A model generated the notes under the pieces. That model saw only the letters and a list, made by a program, of their open reading frames with translations. It was not told the DNA's origin and did no database searches. Positions 34,307-42,756 of a stretch of 64,000 bases of DNA are shown here, piece after piece. A program made the position numbers and the translations under genes. The stretch is from JAAYSA01 sp035367155. Its GTDB lineage: Bacteria; Bacillota_I; Bacilli_A; RFN20; CAG-826. The DNA lies in contig DAOSJI010000003.1 in the NCBI GenBank assembly GCA_035367155.1, positions 1 to 64,000 on the forward strand, given 5' to 3'. How positions within the stretch are numbered: the first letter of the stretch is position 1; each line of letters begins with the position of its first letter.

Positions 34307-35786
34307 CTTTTTTAAATACTTTTATAACAGAAGTAACTAATTTTTCTTTGAACAATAACAATAATGCAAGATATATAATACCTGCTCCTAAAATTGTAAG
34401 TAATACATTTAACAAGGGGTGAAATTTTAAATATGGAACAAGAAAATAGCTTGCGACACTTATTACGCCAGTGGCGATGACTATTTTTAAATTATTGAGA
34501 GAAAGAAAATTTTCTAAGACATATTTTCTAGCTAGAACAAGCATTATAATCAAAATAACAATGTCGCTTATAAATGTCGCAAGAGCGACACCTAAAAGCG
34601 GATTACTCTTAAAAGCAACTAAACCAAGGATAAGAGATAATGAAATATTAAGAATTACCCCAGTAATCATTGCAAACAAGTAGTAGCGTTCTTTTTTAAT
34701 AGGGATTAATACTTGTTGATAAATATTCTCACTTACAGAGAATGTAAACATTAAACTAGCTAAAATTGAAGTAGCTAAAATGGCGTTTTTAATTGAGGCG
34801 TTATCCCAATAAACGTTATCAAAGACAATGAAATTAACTATATTAGGTGCAAGAATTATCATCATTGCAACCGCTGGCATTGCTATAAAGAAAGTAATAT
34901 TAACACTATATTCATTAATGGATTTAAATTTTTGCACATCATTATTTTTAAATGCATGCGATGCATGGGGAATAAATACAGCACTTAAAGAAGTAAGAAT
35001 TGTAATCACAATCTCAATGCCCCGAACACCAACAGCATAACTACCAACTGCACGCTTACTTTGATCAATTAAACCAAGAATTAGTGTATCGGTTTGGTTA
35101 TAAATGGTAGCAACAATTGTTAAAAGAAAAACAGGTATCAAGGGTTTAATAATTGTTTTTAATTCATAGTTACCAACAGGTTTAAACGAAAACCCTTCTT
35201 TTTTTAGTAAAAACATATTTACAATTGATGTTAAAACCGATCCTAAACATGCAATAAAAGCGTAAACATATAAAAATTTATCGCTTTTTACAAATGAAAT
35301 GACAAGAAGCGATGTAAAGAAAGTAATAATTATTGTTCTAATTCCTAAGTAAAAATGTTTTTCAAAAGCAATGTATACCCATTCAAAGGAAAAAACGCCC
35401 GCTAAAAAGTTTAATGATAAAAGCATAACTAATGAACGCATATCAGCATTCATTAAATTATCTCCAAGACTAAAAGTAATTGTAACAAGAGCAGCGAAAG
35501 ACAAAAAAGTAGTTATTAATTGAAGCAAAAAGAAGGACTGTATTTTGCGATTTAATAGTTCTTTATCATCTTTTACTAAGGCGCACTCTCTAACCGCGAC
35601 CATTGGAATGCCTAGTCTAGCAATAATTAAAAAATAGTAGACAAATGTATTTGCCCAAGAGTATTGCCCCATAGCTACATCCCCTAACGCTTGTGCGGCA
35701 AATGGAAAAGATATAAACGATAAAAGTGTTATGGTTATCGTTCGAATAAGATTGACGAATACTTGAGGTCTTATTTTCGAATACAC
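34299..35786 (-). CDS. Polysaccharide flippase, Wzx/MATE type
   Basis: A 495-residue protein with about 14 membrane helices. The N-terminus (VNLIRTITITLLSFISFPFAAQALG, GQYSWANTFVYYFLIIARLGIPMVAVRECA) is typical of polysaccharide biosynthesis flippases that move lipid-linked glycans across the membrane. The start is GTG, preceded by AAAGGAG at the right distance; no ATG fits. A TATACT box precedes it, overlapping the T-run of the upstream terminator. It lies near two glycosyltransferase genes and may complete the glycan cluster at 19.8-24 kb. Confidence 0.85.
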   Translation of the reverse strand: MYSKIRPQVFVNLIRTITITLLSFISFPFAAQALGDVAMGQYSWANTFVYYFLIIARLGIPMVAVRECALVKDDKELLNRKIQSFFLLQLITTFLSFAALVTITFSLGDNLMNADMRSLVMLLSLNFLAGVFSFEWVYIAFEKHFYLGIRTIIITFFTSLLVISFVKSDKFLYVYAFIACLGSVLTSIVNMFLLKKEGFSFKPVGNYELKTIIKPLIPVFLLTIVATIYNQTDTLILGLIDQSKRAVGSYAVGVRGIEIVITILTSLSAVFIPHASHAFKNNDVQKFKSINEYSVNITFFIAMPAVAMMIILAPNIVNFIVFDNVYWDNASIKNAILATSILASLMFTFSVSENIYQQVLIPIKKERYYLFAMITGVILNISLSLILGLVAFKSNPLLGVALATFISDIVILIIMLVLARKYVLENFLSLNNLKIVIATGVISVASYFLVPYLKFHPLLNVLLTILGAGIIYLALLLLFKEKLVTSVIKVFKKEK

Positions 35787-35820
35787 AAATGCTACTCCTT
35801 TTTAATAATTAGTATAGTAT

Positions 35821-35851
35821 AAAAAAATAAAAATCCTAATGATTTTTATTT
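35821..35851 (-). terminator. Terminator of the glycosyltransferase genes
   Basis: AAATAAAAATC/GATTTTTATTT forms an 11-base stem with loop CTAAT, and read on the minus strand it is followed by a T7 run. It lies 55 bases after the stop codon of the glycosyltransferase at 35906. Confidence 0.7.
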
Positions 35852-35905
35852 ATTTGAAAACTAGCAAATGTTAAATAAATAGCAAAATGTAAAATTAAAG
35901 CCGTT

Positions 35906-37042
35906 TTAGAAGAGTTCTTTAAAGAAAGAATTGATTTTATTTCCAATTATTTTTGGATCAAAGTGTTGTCTTCCAATCTTTTTAGCTTCTATAGCTTTGA
36001 GGTTTTTTACATCCATGTTTTTAAGAACATTGGTTATTTCTTGTGATAGTTGGTCGATAGATGAATTAAATACCCAATGAATTGAGTCACCATAAATTTT
36101 CCTTAAATCAAGAGATAGGGAAGAAAGTGTAGGTCTATTACTATCAGCATAATCAATTACTTTGCTTGGAATGGAATAATAATCTAAATCCGTTGTGAAA
36201 ATTCTAGGATTAATATTAATAAGTGCGTGTTGTTGGTATTGGAGCATTTCTCTAAATGAAAGTAAACCAGCATAAATAAAACGGGGATCATTTTCTGCAA
36301 GCAATGCAATTTCTTCTTTCATTGGACCATGACCAGCAATTATAAGGCGTGCATCAGTATTTACTTTTTTAAAAGCTTCAATTAAATTTCTGATACCATA
36401 TCGTTCATAAAGAGCACCGCCAAAGAAAAAATAATCGTAGTTAACTGGCCGTTCTTTTATAATAATATCTTCGCTTAAGATGCCAGGTATGATTAAGAAC
36501 GGTCTATTTCTTCGGTTTACATATTTATTAAGGTTTTCAGTCAAAGCAATATAAGCGTTGCAATAGGAAAAAGAACTCTCAACATTTTTAATATAACGGT
36601 GATTAACATTTGATAAGTTATTAGGATTGTCTGTAATAATACCGACGATTCGCCCACCATGATTTTTTCTTATATAATGAGCAAGCTTAGCAAGATGCGG
36701 ATTCAATAAATCAACAATTACAATAGGCTGTTCATTATATTTTAAACTACTAATTATTTTTTTAGAATTTCTAATAAAGGTTAGATTTTTTAAAAACTTT
36801 CTATTAAGAAAACTTGGATAAATAAAGATATCATTGATTTCATGTTCGAAATAATGTTGGTCACATGTTGTTGAATTTGCAGGTCGGAGTGATATAACAG
36901 TTACATCATTATCTTTCTTTAATTCATGAATTATTTTGTAGTGAAAATTTTGACTGCTAGGATTAGGTTTAACTTTTGAAATCTTAACAAGATTGTTAAA
37001 ATCTTTAGGCATCATAGCAGTCGTAAGATAGATAATTTTCAT
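35906..37042 (-). CDS. Glycosyltransferase, GT4 family
   Basis: A 378-residue GT-B fold protein. The acceptor-side half shows a Rossmann-like start (MKIIYLTTAMMP) and IVGIITDNPNNL; the donor half has YDYFFFGGALYERYGIRNLIEAFKK, ARLIIAGHGPMKEEI, FIYAGLLSFREMLQY and SIPSKVIDYADSNRP, the nucleotide-sugar binding segment of GT4. Sugar and acceptor are not predictable. It starts one base after the stop of the second transferase gene and shares its transcript. Confidence 0.85.
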   Translation of the reverse strand: MKIIYLTTAMMPKDFNNLVKISKVKPNPSSQNFHYKIIHELKKDNDVTVISLRPANSTTCDQHYFEHEINDIFIYPSFLNRKFLKNLTFIRNSKKIISSLKYNEQPIVIVDLLNPHLAKLAHYIRKNHGGRIVGIITDNPNNLSNVNHRYIKNVESSFSYCNAYIALTENLNKYVNRRNRPFLIIPGILSEDIIIKERPVNYDYFFFGGALYERYGIRNLIEAFKKVNTDARLIIAGHGPMKEEIALLAENDPRFIYAGLLSFREMLQYQQHALININPRIFTTDLDYYSIPSKVIDYADSNRPTLSSLSLDLRKIYGDSIHWVFNSSIDQLSQEITNVLKNMDVKNLKAIEAKKIGRQHFDPKIIGNKINSFFKELF

Positions 37043-37043
37043 A

Positions 37044-38126
37044 TTAGAGTAACTCCTTTAAAATTTTTAGATGTTGCATAACCATAATTTCGATTGTATT
37101 TTCTTTAGCGGTCAAAAGAGCCTCATGAGTGAAATTACATTCTTTTAGTTTAGAAATTAACTTAAGCAAATCGTCATTGTTTTTATAAATGAGGCCGTTT
37201 TTGCCGTGTTTAATTAATTCTTTCGTAGCGTTCATATTATAACTTGCAATAATAGAGAGTCCTTGAGACAAACTCTCATTGATTACATGCCCATAAATGT
37301 CATATCTACTTAAATAAATACCATAATCTGCATGAGCTAGAAAATCCAAGATTTGATCTCGAGGTACAAATGATAAAATGTGAACGTTACTCAACCTATT
37401 ATTTTTGATGAAACGCTCAAGTTTTGTTTTTTCTTTTCCTGAGCCAATCAAAACAAGGTGATTGTCATTATTTAAATTTTTCCAAGTTTTTAAAAGAAAC
37501 ATATTGTTTTTTCGTTTGATAAAACTTGTTGCAGAAACAAAAATTGTTGAACCTTCAATATTGTACTTTTTATAAAATTGCTTCTTTTCGTTTAGAGGAA
37601 TTTCTTTTTTAAGAATTTCTTCTTCAAATATTGTGCTATATGAGTATCTATAGATTTTATCCGTTGGCGCACCATAATGCTCTAAATATCTACTGGTTTC
37701 CTCACTACTTGAAAAATAACCAGTGGCACCACTAATAAAGTGTTTTTTAAATTTATATTTGAGATAACATTCTTTTTTTACTGTTCCACCATTTGCATAA
37801 AAGTAATATGGAATCTTTTTTCTTTTTAAATAACTAATTGTTTTCATTTCAGTAAAAGTAGAATATCCATTCATGATTATCACATCATATTTATTTTTCT
37901 TCAGATGTTTGATTACACCATTGGAATAATGATTTTCTTTACCTAGATTAATTCCTTTAATAGAGTGGACTTTAAAATTTGTGACATTTTGATCATAAAA
38001 AAGTGGATGACGGTCGCTTGCTTTTTGACGCTCAAAAATAACATGTAAGTCAACATGCTTTCCCAAGACATTAAAAAAACGTACTTTATAAGGCGCGGGA
38101 TGGTTAAAAACAATTAATATCTTCAT
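37044..38126 (-). CDS. Glycosyltransferase, GT4 family
   Basis: I start this gene at the ATG at 38126 (MKILIVFNHPAPYKVRFFNVL), the classic GT4 N-terminus, rather than at the in-frame ATG at 38153, since a -10 box lies between them. The donor half has FVSATSFIKRKNNMFLLKTWKNL, LVLIGSGKEKTKLE, VHILSFVPRDQILDFLAHADYGIYLSRYDIYGHVINESLSQG and IASYNMNATKELIKHGKNGLIY, the GT4 nucleotide-sugar loop. It has 360 residues and appears leaderless. It is first in a two-gene operon divergent from ung. Confidence 0.85.
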   Translation of the reverse strand: MKILIVFNHPAPYKVRFFNVLGKHVDLHVIFERQKASDRHPLFYDQNVTNFKVHSIKGINLGKENHYSNGVIKHLKKNKYDVIIMNGYSTFTEMKTISYLKRKKIPYYFYANGGTVKKECYLKYKFKKHFISGATGYFSSSEETSRYLEHYGAPTDKIYRYSYSTIFEEEILKKEIPLNEKKQFYKKYNIEGSTIFVSATSFIKRKNNMFLLKTWKNLNNDNHLVLIGSGKEKTKLERFIKNNRLSNVHILSFVPRDQILDFLAHADYGIYLSRYDIYGHVINESLSQGLSIIASYNMNATKELIKHGKNGLIYKNNDDLLKLISKLKECNFTHEALLTAKENTIEIMVMQHLKILKELL

Positions 38127-38132
38127 ATATTT

Positions 38133-38141
38133 AGTATAGCA
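38133..38141 (-). promoter_or_regulatory. -10 element of the glycosyltransferase operon (leaderless)
   Basis: On the minus strand TGCTATACT ends at 38133, exactly six bases before the ATG at 38126. There is no ribosome binding site. The -35 region is poor, as often with an extended -10 (TGC). Confidence 0.55.
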
Positions 38142-38169
38142 CGGCAAAGACATTAATATTAATTTAATA

Positions 38170-38178
38170 TGCTATAAT
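38170..38178 (+). promoter_or_regulatory. -10 element of ung (leaderless)
   Basis: TGCTATAAT (38170-38178) is followed by six bases and the ung ATG at 38185. No ribosome binding site is present, so the transcript probably begins at the start codon. It lies back to back with the similar element of the divergent glycosyltransferase gene. Confidence 0.6.
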
Positions 38179-38184
38179 CTAGTC

Positions 38185-38850
38185 ATGGAACATTTAGAAA
38201 ACTGGAATGATATATTCAATAAAGAACCATTCTTAACTTATTTAGCTAAAATAAATAGTTTTCTTGATAGTGCTTATAAAAAAGATATTGTTTATCCCTT
38301 AAGAAAAGATGTTTTTAGGGCGTTTGAACTTACACCGCCATCAAAGGTTAAATGCGTAATAATTGGGCAAGATCCCTATCATCAACCAAATCAAGCACAC
38401 GGCTTGGCATTTTCGGTTAAGTCTGGTGTGAAATTGCCTCCATCGTTAAAAAACATTTATAAAGAAATAGAAAATGATTTAGGAGTAACGATGAAAAATG
38501 ATGGTGATTTATCATATTTAGCAAGGCAAGGCGTTTTACTTTTAAATGTTAACCTTACAGTAATTAAGGATAAACCGTTATCTCACTCAATAGAGGTTTA
38601 TGAAAAATTCACAGAATCTATTCTTAAAGTATTAAACGACCTTGAACAACCTATAGTATTTATCTTATGGGGTAAAAAAGCGCAAAATTTAGCAAAACCA
38701 TTACAAAACCCGCATCATTTAATAATTAAATCAAATCATCCTTCACCATTATCAGCAAATAGAGGAGGTTTTTTTAATACAAAACCATTTTCAAAAACTA
38801 ACATTTTTTTGATTAAAAATAATCAAGCATCAATTAATTGGCAAAATTAA
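38185..38850 (+). CDS. ung: Uracil-DNA glycosylase
   Basis: A base excision repair enzyme that removes uracil from DNA. The active-site motif GQDPYHQPNQAHGLAFSV (catalytic Asp63) and the second motif NHPSPLSANRGG with the catalytic His are intact, as are PPSLKNIYKEIENDLG and FILWGKKAQN. It has 221 residues, a normal family 1 UNG. It stands alone, with its own -10 box, and its 3' end carries the promoter of the thiamine riboswitch. Confidence 0.97.
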   Translation: MEHLENWNDIFNKEPFLTYLAKINSFLDSAYKKDIVYPLRKDVFRAFELTPPSKVKCVIIGQDPYHQPNQAHGLAFSVKSGVKLPPSLKNIYKEIENDLGVTMKNDGDLSYLARQGVLLLNVNLTVIKDKPLSHSIEVYEKFTESILKVLNDLEQPIVFILWGKKAQNLAKPLQNPHHLIIKSNHPSPLSANRGGFFNTKPFSKTNIFLIKNNQASINWQN

Positions 38851-38866
38851 ATCTTAGTGATATAAT
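38838..38866 (+). promoter_or_regulatory. Promoter of the thiamine transporter gene
   Basis: TTGGCA (38838-38843) and TATAAT (38861-38866) are 17 bases apart, with TGA forming an extended -10. The -35 box lies within the last codons of ung. The transcript starts at the edge of the TPP riboswitch. Confidence 0.8.
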
Positions 38867-38867
38867 A

Positions 38868-38953
38868 TTACTCAGGAGCTTGGTCGACCAGGCTGAGAGG
38901 GATTGATAATGACAGTCCGACGACACCTGATCTAGGTAATGCTAGCGTAGGTA
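38868..38953 (+). promoter_or_regulatory. TPP riboswitch (THI box)
   Basis: The conserved core is present: CTCAGGAGCTTGG and CCAGGCTGAGAGGG for the pyrimidine-sensing arm, then ACACCTGATCTAGGTAATGC and CAGCGTAGG-like bases (CTAGCGTAGGTA) for the pyrophosphate arm. It senses thiamine pyrophosphate and, with the following hairpin, should stop transcription of the transporter gene when TPP is plentiful. Confidence 0.93.
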
Positions 38954-38972
38954 CCCCCCTTTACTATAGTAT

Positions 38973-38998
38973 TTCCTTGCAGGTGCAAGGAATTTTTT
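38973..38998 (+). terminator. Riboswitch expression-platform terminator
   Basis: TTCCTTGC pairs with GCAAGGAA around AGGT, followed by six T. It lies directly between the TPP aptamer and the ribosome binding site of thiT. Confidence 0.88.
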
Positions 38999-39014
38999 AT
39001 TAGAGGAAAAAAAC

Positions 39015-39992
39015 ATGACGAAAAATAAAGAAAAAATGATTATAAATATTAGTTTGGGATTGATAGTTTTAATAGCGCTATGTTTTCTATTCGCTCCCAT
39101 TGTTAATATAAGTGCGATTGGAAATTTGAATCTAATTGATGTCATGTTTGGAAAAAACGGCCTAATGAACGACTATTTTATACTTCCACTCATAGTACTA
39201 TTGCCAATCATTTCATTTGGATTAACATTTATAAAAACAGATGAAGTTAAAGAAAAAGAAATTAATAACATTAGTCTGGTTTTAGTCATTATCACCATCG
39301 TTCTTAGCTTTTCATATGCAGCATTATATAAAGGAATTAATAGTGAAACTGTTGAATCATCTAGTTTTAGTCTTGGATGGGGCTTAATTGTATATGCATC
39401 GCTAACTACCTTATCATTGTTTTACTATCTTAGAAGCATACTTGAGAGCAATGAATTCACAGTTAGAGAAATACCTGAACTTGCGATTTTTATTGCTTTA
39501 GCAGTCGTTTTGGATTTTGTTCCAAAAATTCGAATTGGTGCTACTGGAGGATCAATTAGTCTAACAATGGTACCGCTATTTATTATTGCGTTTAGATTTA
39601 ACTTTGTTAAAAGCTTTCTAGCCATCGGTGTAGTTTATGGTATTATTACATGCCAATTAGATGGGTATGGTTTCCAATCTTATTCATTCGATTATTTATT
39701 AGGTTTTGGGCTAATTTCGTTAGCTTCATTTTTTAGAACGCTAATTTTTACAAGACAAGGAAATCCCAAAATTCAACATTATCTTTTCTTATTATTAGCT
39801 ATTTTCGTTGGTGGATTTGGTCGTTTTGTTGGTAGCACAATCAGTTCTGTAGTTCTTTACCATTATAGTTTTGGTCCTGCTGCTATTTATAATCTTACAT
39901 ATATTGGTCCAAGCATACTTTTGGTAATGATAATTCTTTCATTATTATTAGTTCCTTTTACTAGGTTGAATCGCCGTTATCCAATAGAATAG
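39015..39992 (+). CDS. thiT: ECF-type thiamine transporter substrate-binding subunit with N-terminal extension
   Basis: The C-terminal part (about residues 145-325) resembles ThiT: PELAIFIALAVVLDFVPKI, GGSISLTMVPLFIIAFRFNF, a loop with the DGYGFQSYSFDYLLGFGLISLASFF segment. ThiT is normally about 180-190 residues with six helices; here about 140 extra residues with four more hydrophobic helices precede it. The TPP riboswitch supports thiamine as substrate. It would work with a shared ECF energising module encoded elsewhere. The ribosome binding site is AGAGGAAA. Confidence 0.85.
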   Translation: MTKNKEKMIINISLGLIVLIALCFLFAPIVNISAIGNLNLIDVMFGKNGLMNDYFILPLIVLLPIISFGLTFIKTDEVKEKEINNISLVLVIITIVLSFSYAALYKGINSETVESSSFSLGWGLIVYASLTTLSLFYYLRSILESNEFTVREIPELAIFIALAVVLDFVPKIRIGATGGSISLTMVPLFIIAFRFNFVKSFLAIGVVYGIITCQLDGYGFQSYSFDYLLGFGLISLASFFRTLIFTRQGNPKIQHYLFLLLAIFVGGFGRFVGSTISSVVLYHYSFGPAAIYNLTYIGPSILLVMIILSLLLVPFTRLNRRYPIE

Positions 39993-40025
39993 TTAATCAA
40001 TATAAATGACATTTAATAAATAATT

Positions 40026-40047
40026 CCTATGTTATAATAAACATAGG
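40026..40047 (+). promoter_or_regulatory. Promoter with dyad over the -10 box
   Basis: An extended -10, TGTTATAAT (40030-40038), lies in the loop of a perfect inverted repeat CCTATGTT/AACATAGG (40026-40047) whose right arm runs into the ribosome binding site AGGAGGG. The dyad is a candidate operator. A similar element precedes the gene at 40755. Confidence 0.55.
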
Positions 40048-40056
40048 AGGGATTTT

Positions 40057-40707
40057 ATGACGACAAGATTGGGTAAAAGAAGTAATCGTGAACTTGAACG
40101 AAAAGTTAAAAAGAATGATCCTGAAGCAATGCACGAATTAGCTCGACGTCTTGTCCAAGGCGAAGGCATTGCTGAAGACCAAAAACGAGGTTTCGAGTTA
40201 GCGAAAAAATCTAGCGAATTAGGTTTTATTCCAGCCTTTACAGTTTTAGGTTATTGTTATTTTTATGGGAAACCTATTCCAAAAGATGAACAAAGAGGCG
40301 TAGAATTGTTTAGATATGCTGCTGAAAACGGTCACGATGCCGCTCAATACAATATGGGTATTGCCTATGAAAGAGGTAGTGTTATTGAATGCGACTATGC
40401 GAAAAGTTACGAGTGGTATCAAAAAGCTGCTGAGCAAGATTTTGCAAAAGCGTTTTATAAACTAGGTGTATTTAATGAACTTGGTTATGGGCGTGAAATT
40501 AATTTAATTGAAGCTGCAAAATTTTATGAAGAGTCTGCAAAACGCGGCTATGTTAAAGCAATTCATGCAATTGGGAACGCTTATTATTTAGGAACTGGCG
40601 TTATCAAATCGATAGATAAAGCGGTAGCATGGTTAACAGTAAGTGCTGATCGTGGTTATCGCCCATCAATTAGTTTATTAAAAAGAATTAATGACAAAAA
40701 TAGTTAA
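40057..40707 (+). CDS. Sel1-like repeat protein
   Basis: The 216-residue protein consists of about five tandem Sel1-like (TPR-type) helical repeats, each with a pattern like AQYNMGIAYERGSVIECDYAKSYEWYQKAAEQ. There is no signal peptide or membrane helix, so it is probably a cytosolic scaffold or adaptor for other proteins. The strong ribosome binding site AGGAGGG fixes the start. It shares a 15-base promoter sequence with the following gene, suggesting joint control. Confidence 0.88.
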   Translation: MTTRLGKRSNRELERKVKKNDPEAMHELARRLVQGEGIAEDQKRGFELAKKSSELGFIPAFTVLGYCYFYGKPIPKDEQRGVELFRYAAENGHDAAQYNMGIAYERGSVIECDYAKSYEWYQKAAEQDFAKAFYKLGVFNELGYGREINLIEAAKFYEESAKRGYVKAIHAIGNAYYLGTGVIKSIDKAVAWLTVSADRGYRPSISLLKRINDKNS

Positions 40708-40741
40708 CAGTCGTTATAATAAACATACTATTTATAGTATG
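40691..40741 (+). promoter_or_regulatory. Promoter and 5' hairpin of the 40755 gene
   Basis: ATGACA (40691-40696) and TATAAT (40715-40720) are 18 bases apart; the -10 lies in GTTATAATAAACATA, identical to 40031-40045. Right at the expected RNA start is a hairpin CATACTA/TAGTATG (40724-40741) that abuts the ribosome binding site GGTGGAGG and could limit translation or protect the 5' end. Confidence 0.6.
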
Positions 40742-40754
40742 GTGGAGGTTTTTT

Positions 40755-41723
40755 ATGCACGAAAACAATAAAAATATTGAAGTTGAAGATATTAAAAAAG
40801 AGAATGAAAACGAAGTAGAAATAAAATCACATCCAATTGAAGACGATATTAATACTAGAAAAAAAGTTTTTAGTAAGTCTTTTACAACATATAGAGCAGT
40901 TAATGCTGTATTATTAGTTTTTACAATTATTGTCGTTACATTAAGTTATATATTTCTATTTCCAATCGGAACAAACGGAATGTGGGCAACATTTATAATC
41001 ATTGCTGTATTAGTGATGGGCATGTTCGTTTATTCAGCTTTAATGAAAAAATCTATTACAAAAAAAGCAAGTACATACATGAGTGATTATTATCGCATCA
41101 CAAGTGATTATGTCTATGACGATGAAAGTATTAAAAATTATCGTATTAGTCCTGACAAACAAATGACATTAGAACACTTTACAAAAGCTCGCTTAATAAA
41201 AGATGTTATTAGAGCGGGTAGTCGCAATTATGTAGAGTATGAATTCAACGGTCAAGAAATTGCTGTTAGTGACTATATTGCGTATCGCGCAGTCAATAAA
41301 ACAAGTGAACCAATTTTTTTAGGAAAATTATTAGTAGCGTCTATTAAGAAACCTTTAAAGAATCGAATTGTTATTTATCGTCGCCCAGACGAAGAAACCT
41401 ATGCTTCCTGTCCTGGTCCTAATGATGTTGATGACTTAACAAAAGTGTTGGATGATAAAAAACTCTTAATCTATGCTAAGGATGAAGAGGCATTAAAATA
41501 TATACCCAATAAAGCTCTTGAAATATTAGAAAATATTGAAACGAACAAAACTTTAGCTGATATTAGCATTGTTTTTGATGAAGAAAGAATTACTGTTGCC
41601 TTTTCTTATGGAGATGATTTAATGGTTGTTCCTCTTCGAGAACCTTTCTATTTTTCAAGTCAAACTAAATTTAAAGAAGATTTAAAAGCGATTCACGAGT
41701 TTATTAAGTTAACTCAAAAATAA
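40755..41723 (+). CDS. Membrane protein of unknown function
   Basis: A 322-residue protein with an acidic N-terminal tail (about 45 residues), two membrane helices (about residues 52-75 and 80-98) and a large cytoplasmic domain of some 220 residues with alternating helices and strands, ending near HEFIKLTQK. I do not recognise the family. It follows the Sel1 repeat gene and has its own promoter of the same type; downstream lie the DUF402 phosphatase and t6A genes after a short gap. Confidence 0.75.
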   Translation: MHENNKNIEVEDIKKENENEVEIKSHPIEDDINTRKKVFSKSFTTYRAVNAVLLVFTIIVVTLSYIFLFPIGTNGMWATFIIIAVLVMGMFVYSALMKKSITKKASTYMSDYYRITSDYVYDDESIKNYRISPDKQMTLEHFTKARLIKDVIRAGSRNYVEYEFNGQEIAVSDYIAYRAVNKTSEPIFLGKLLVASIKKPLKNRIVIYRRPDEETYASCPGPNDVDDLTKVLDDKKLLIYAKDEEALKYIPNKALEILENIETNKTLADISIVFDEERITVAFSYGDDLMVVPLREPFYFSSQTKFKEDLKAIHEFIKLTQK

Positions 41724-41743
41724 TTAGAAAAGAAAAAAAGATT

Positions 41744-42289
41744 ATGTCCCAAGATGAATTTATTGGTAAATGGATTAGAGTCCAAAGTTATAAACATGAT
41801 GGAACACTTCATAGATTGTGGAAGTCTAATTTTGTCTTGGAAAATAATGAAGACTGGTTGATAGTAGCTAGCAAGTGTACTAAAGTAGTCGAATTTAATG
41901 GTCGTGTTTGGTATACAGCGGAACCCGCAGTCACCTTCTTTAGCAAGAAGCGCTGGTTTAATGCTATTGCTATGATAAAAAAAGATGGGATTGCTTTTTA
42001 TGTTAACATTGCATCACCTACTTTAATCGATAATAAAATTGCTAAATATATTGATTATGATCTAGATATAAAAATGAATGCCAATAACGATTTACGTTTT
42101 CTTGATCGTAATGAGTTTAGAAAACATGTTGAATCGTATGAGTATGGTGATGATTTAGTTGAAATTATAAGAGAAGAGGCAATAAATACACATAAATTAA
42201 TGGAAGAAAACGCTTTTCCCTTTGATATTGATGAGGTATCTAAATACTATTTAACCTTCCTAGAAATGACTGAAAAAAAGAAGGAATAA
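41744..42289 (+). CDS. ntdP: Nucleoside tri-/diphosphate phosphatase (DUF402, YgaC-like)
   Basis: The 181-residue protein matches the DUF402 group represented by YgaC/Ntdp: RVQSYKHDGTLHRLWKSNFVL, GRVWYTAEPAVTFFSKKRWFNAIAMI, and YVNIASPTLIDNKIAKYIDYDLDIK with the metal-binding Asp cluster. Such enzymes hydrolyse nucleoside tri- and diphosphates in the cytosol, with divalent metal. It lies two bases before tsaE. The ribosome binding site is weak. Confidence 0.85.
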   Translation: MSQDEFIGKWIRVQSYKHDGTLHRLWKSNFVLENNEDWLIVASKCTKVVEFNGRVWYTAEPAVTFFSKKRWFNAIAMIKKDGIAFYVNIASPTLIDNKIAKYIDYDLDIKMNANNDLRFLDRNEFRKHVESYEYGDDLVEIIREEAINTHKLMEENAFPFDIDEVSKYYLTFLEMTEKKKE

Positions 42290-42291
42290 TT

Positions 42292-42756
42292 ATGAAAGAG
42301 TACAGTTTTGTCACGAATAATGAAAAAGAAACCGAAAAAGTAGGAGCGCTTATTGCTCCTTATTTAACTTCAAATAGCGTGATTACTTTAACTGGGGACT
42401 TAGGAGCAGGTAAGACAACACTAACAAAAGGATTAGCAAGTGGCCTTAATATTAAGGAAAGAGTAATTAGTCCAACTTTTAATATTCTAAAATGTTATTT
42501 TAAAGCGGACATACCTTTATATCATATTGATGCTTATCGCTTAGAAGATAATGATGCAGACATTGGTTTATTAGAATACATTGATGGAGATGGCATTGCC
42601 GTTATTGAATGGCCAGTTTTTATAAAAGAATTAATTCCTTGTTCTTTTTTAGAAATTAATATTACTATACTTGATTTAAATCGACGTCAAATTTTAGTTA
42701 AAGCTATTGGAACAAAATATGAAAAAATAATCGAAATCATTAAGGAGCATTTTTAA
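42292..42756 (+). CDS. tsaE: t6A synthesis ATPase TsaE
   Basis: A P-loop ATPase of 154 residues with GDLGAGKTT (35-43), SPTFNILKCY and the HIDAYRLED and VIEWP motifs of the TsaE family. TsaE activates the TsaB-TsaD complex in forming threonylcarbamoyl-adenosine at tRNA position 37. It overlaps tsaB by one base. Confidence 0.95.
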   Translation: MKEYSFVTNNEKETEKVGALIAPYLTSNSVITLTGDLGAGKTTLTKGLASGLNIKERVISPTFNILKCYFKADIPLYHIDAYRLEDNDADIGLLEYIDGDGIAVIEWPVFIKELIPCSFLEINITILDLNRRQILVKAIGTKYEKIIEIIKEHF

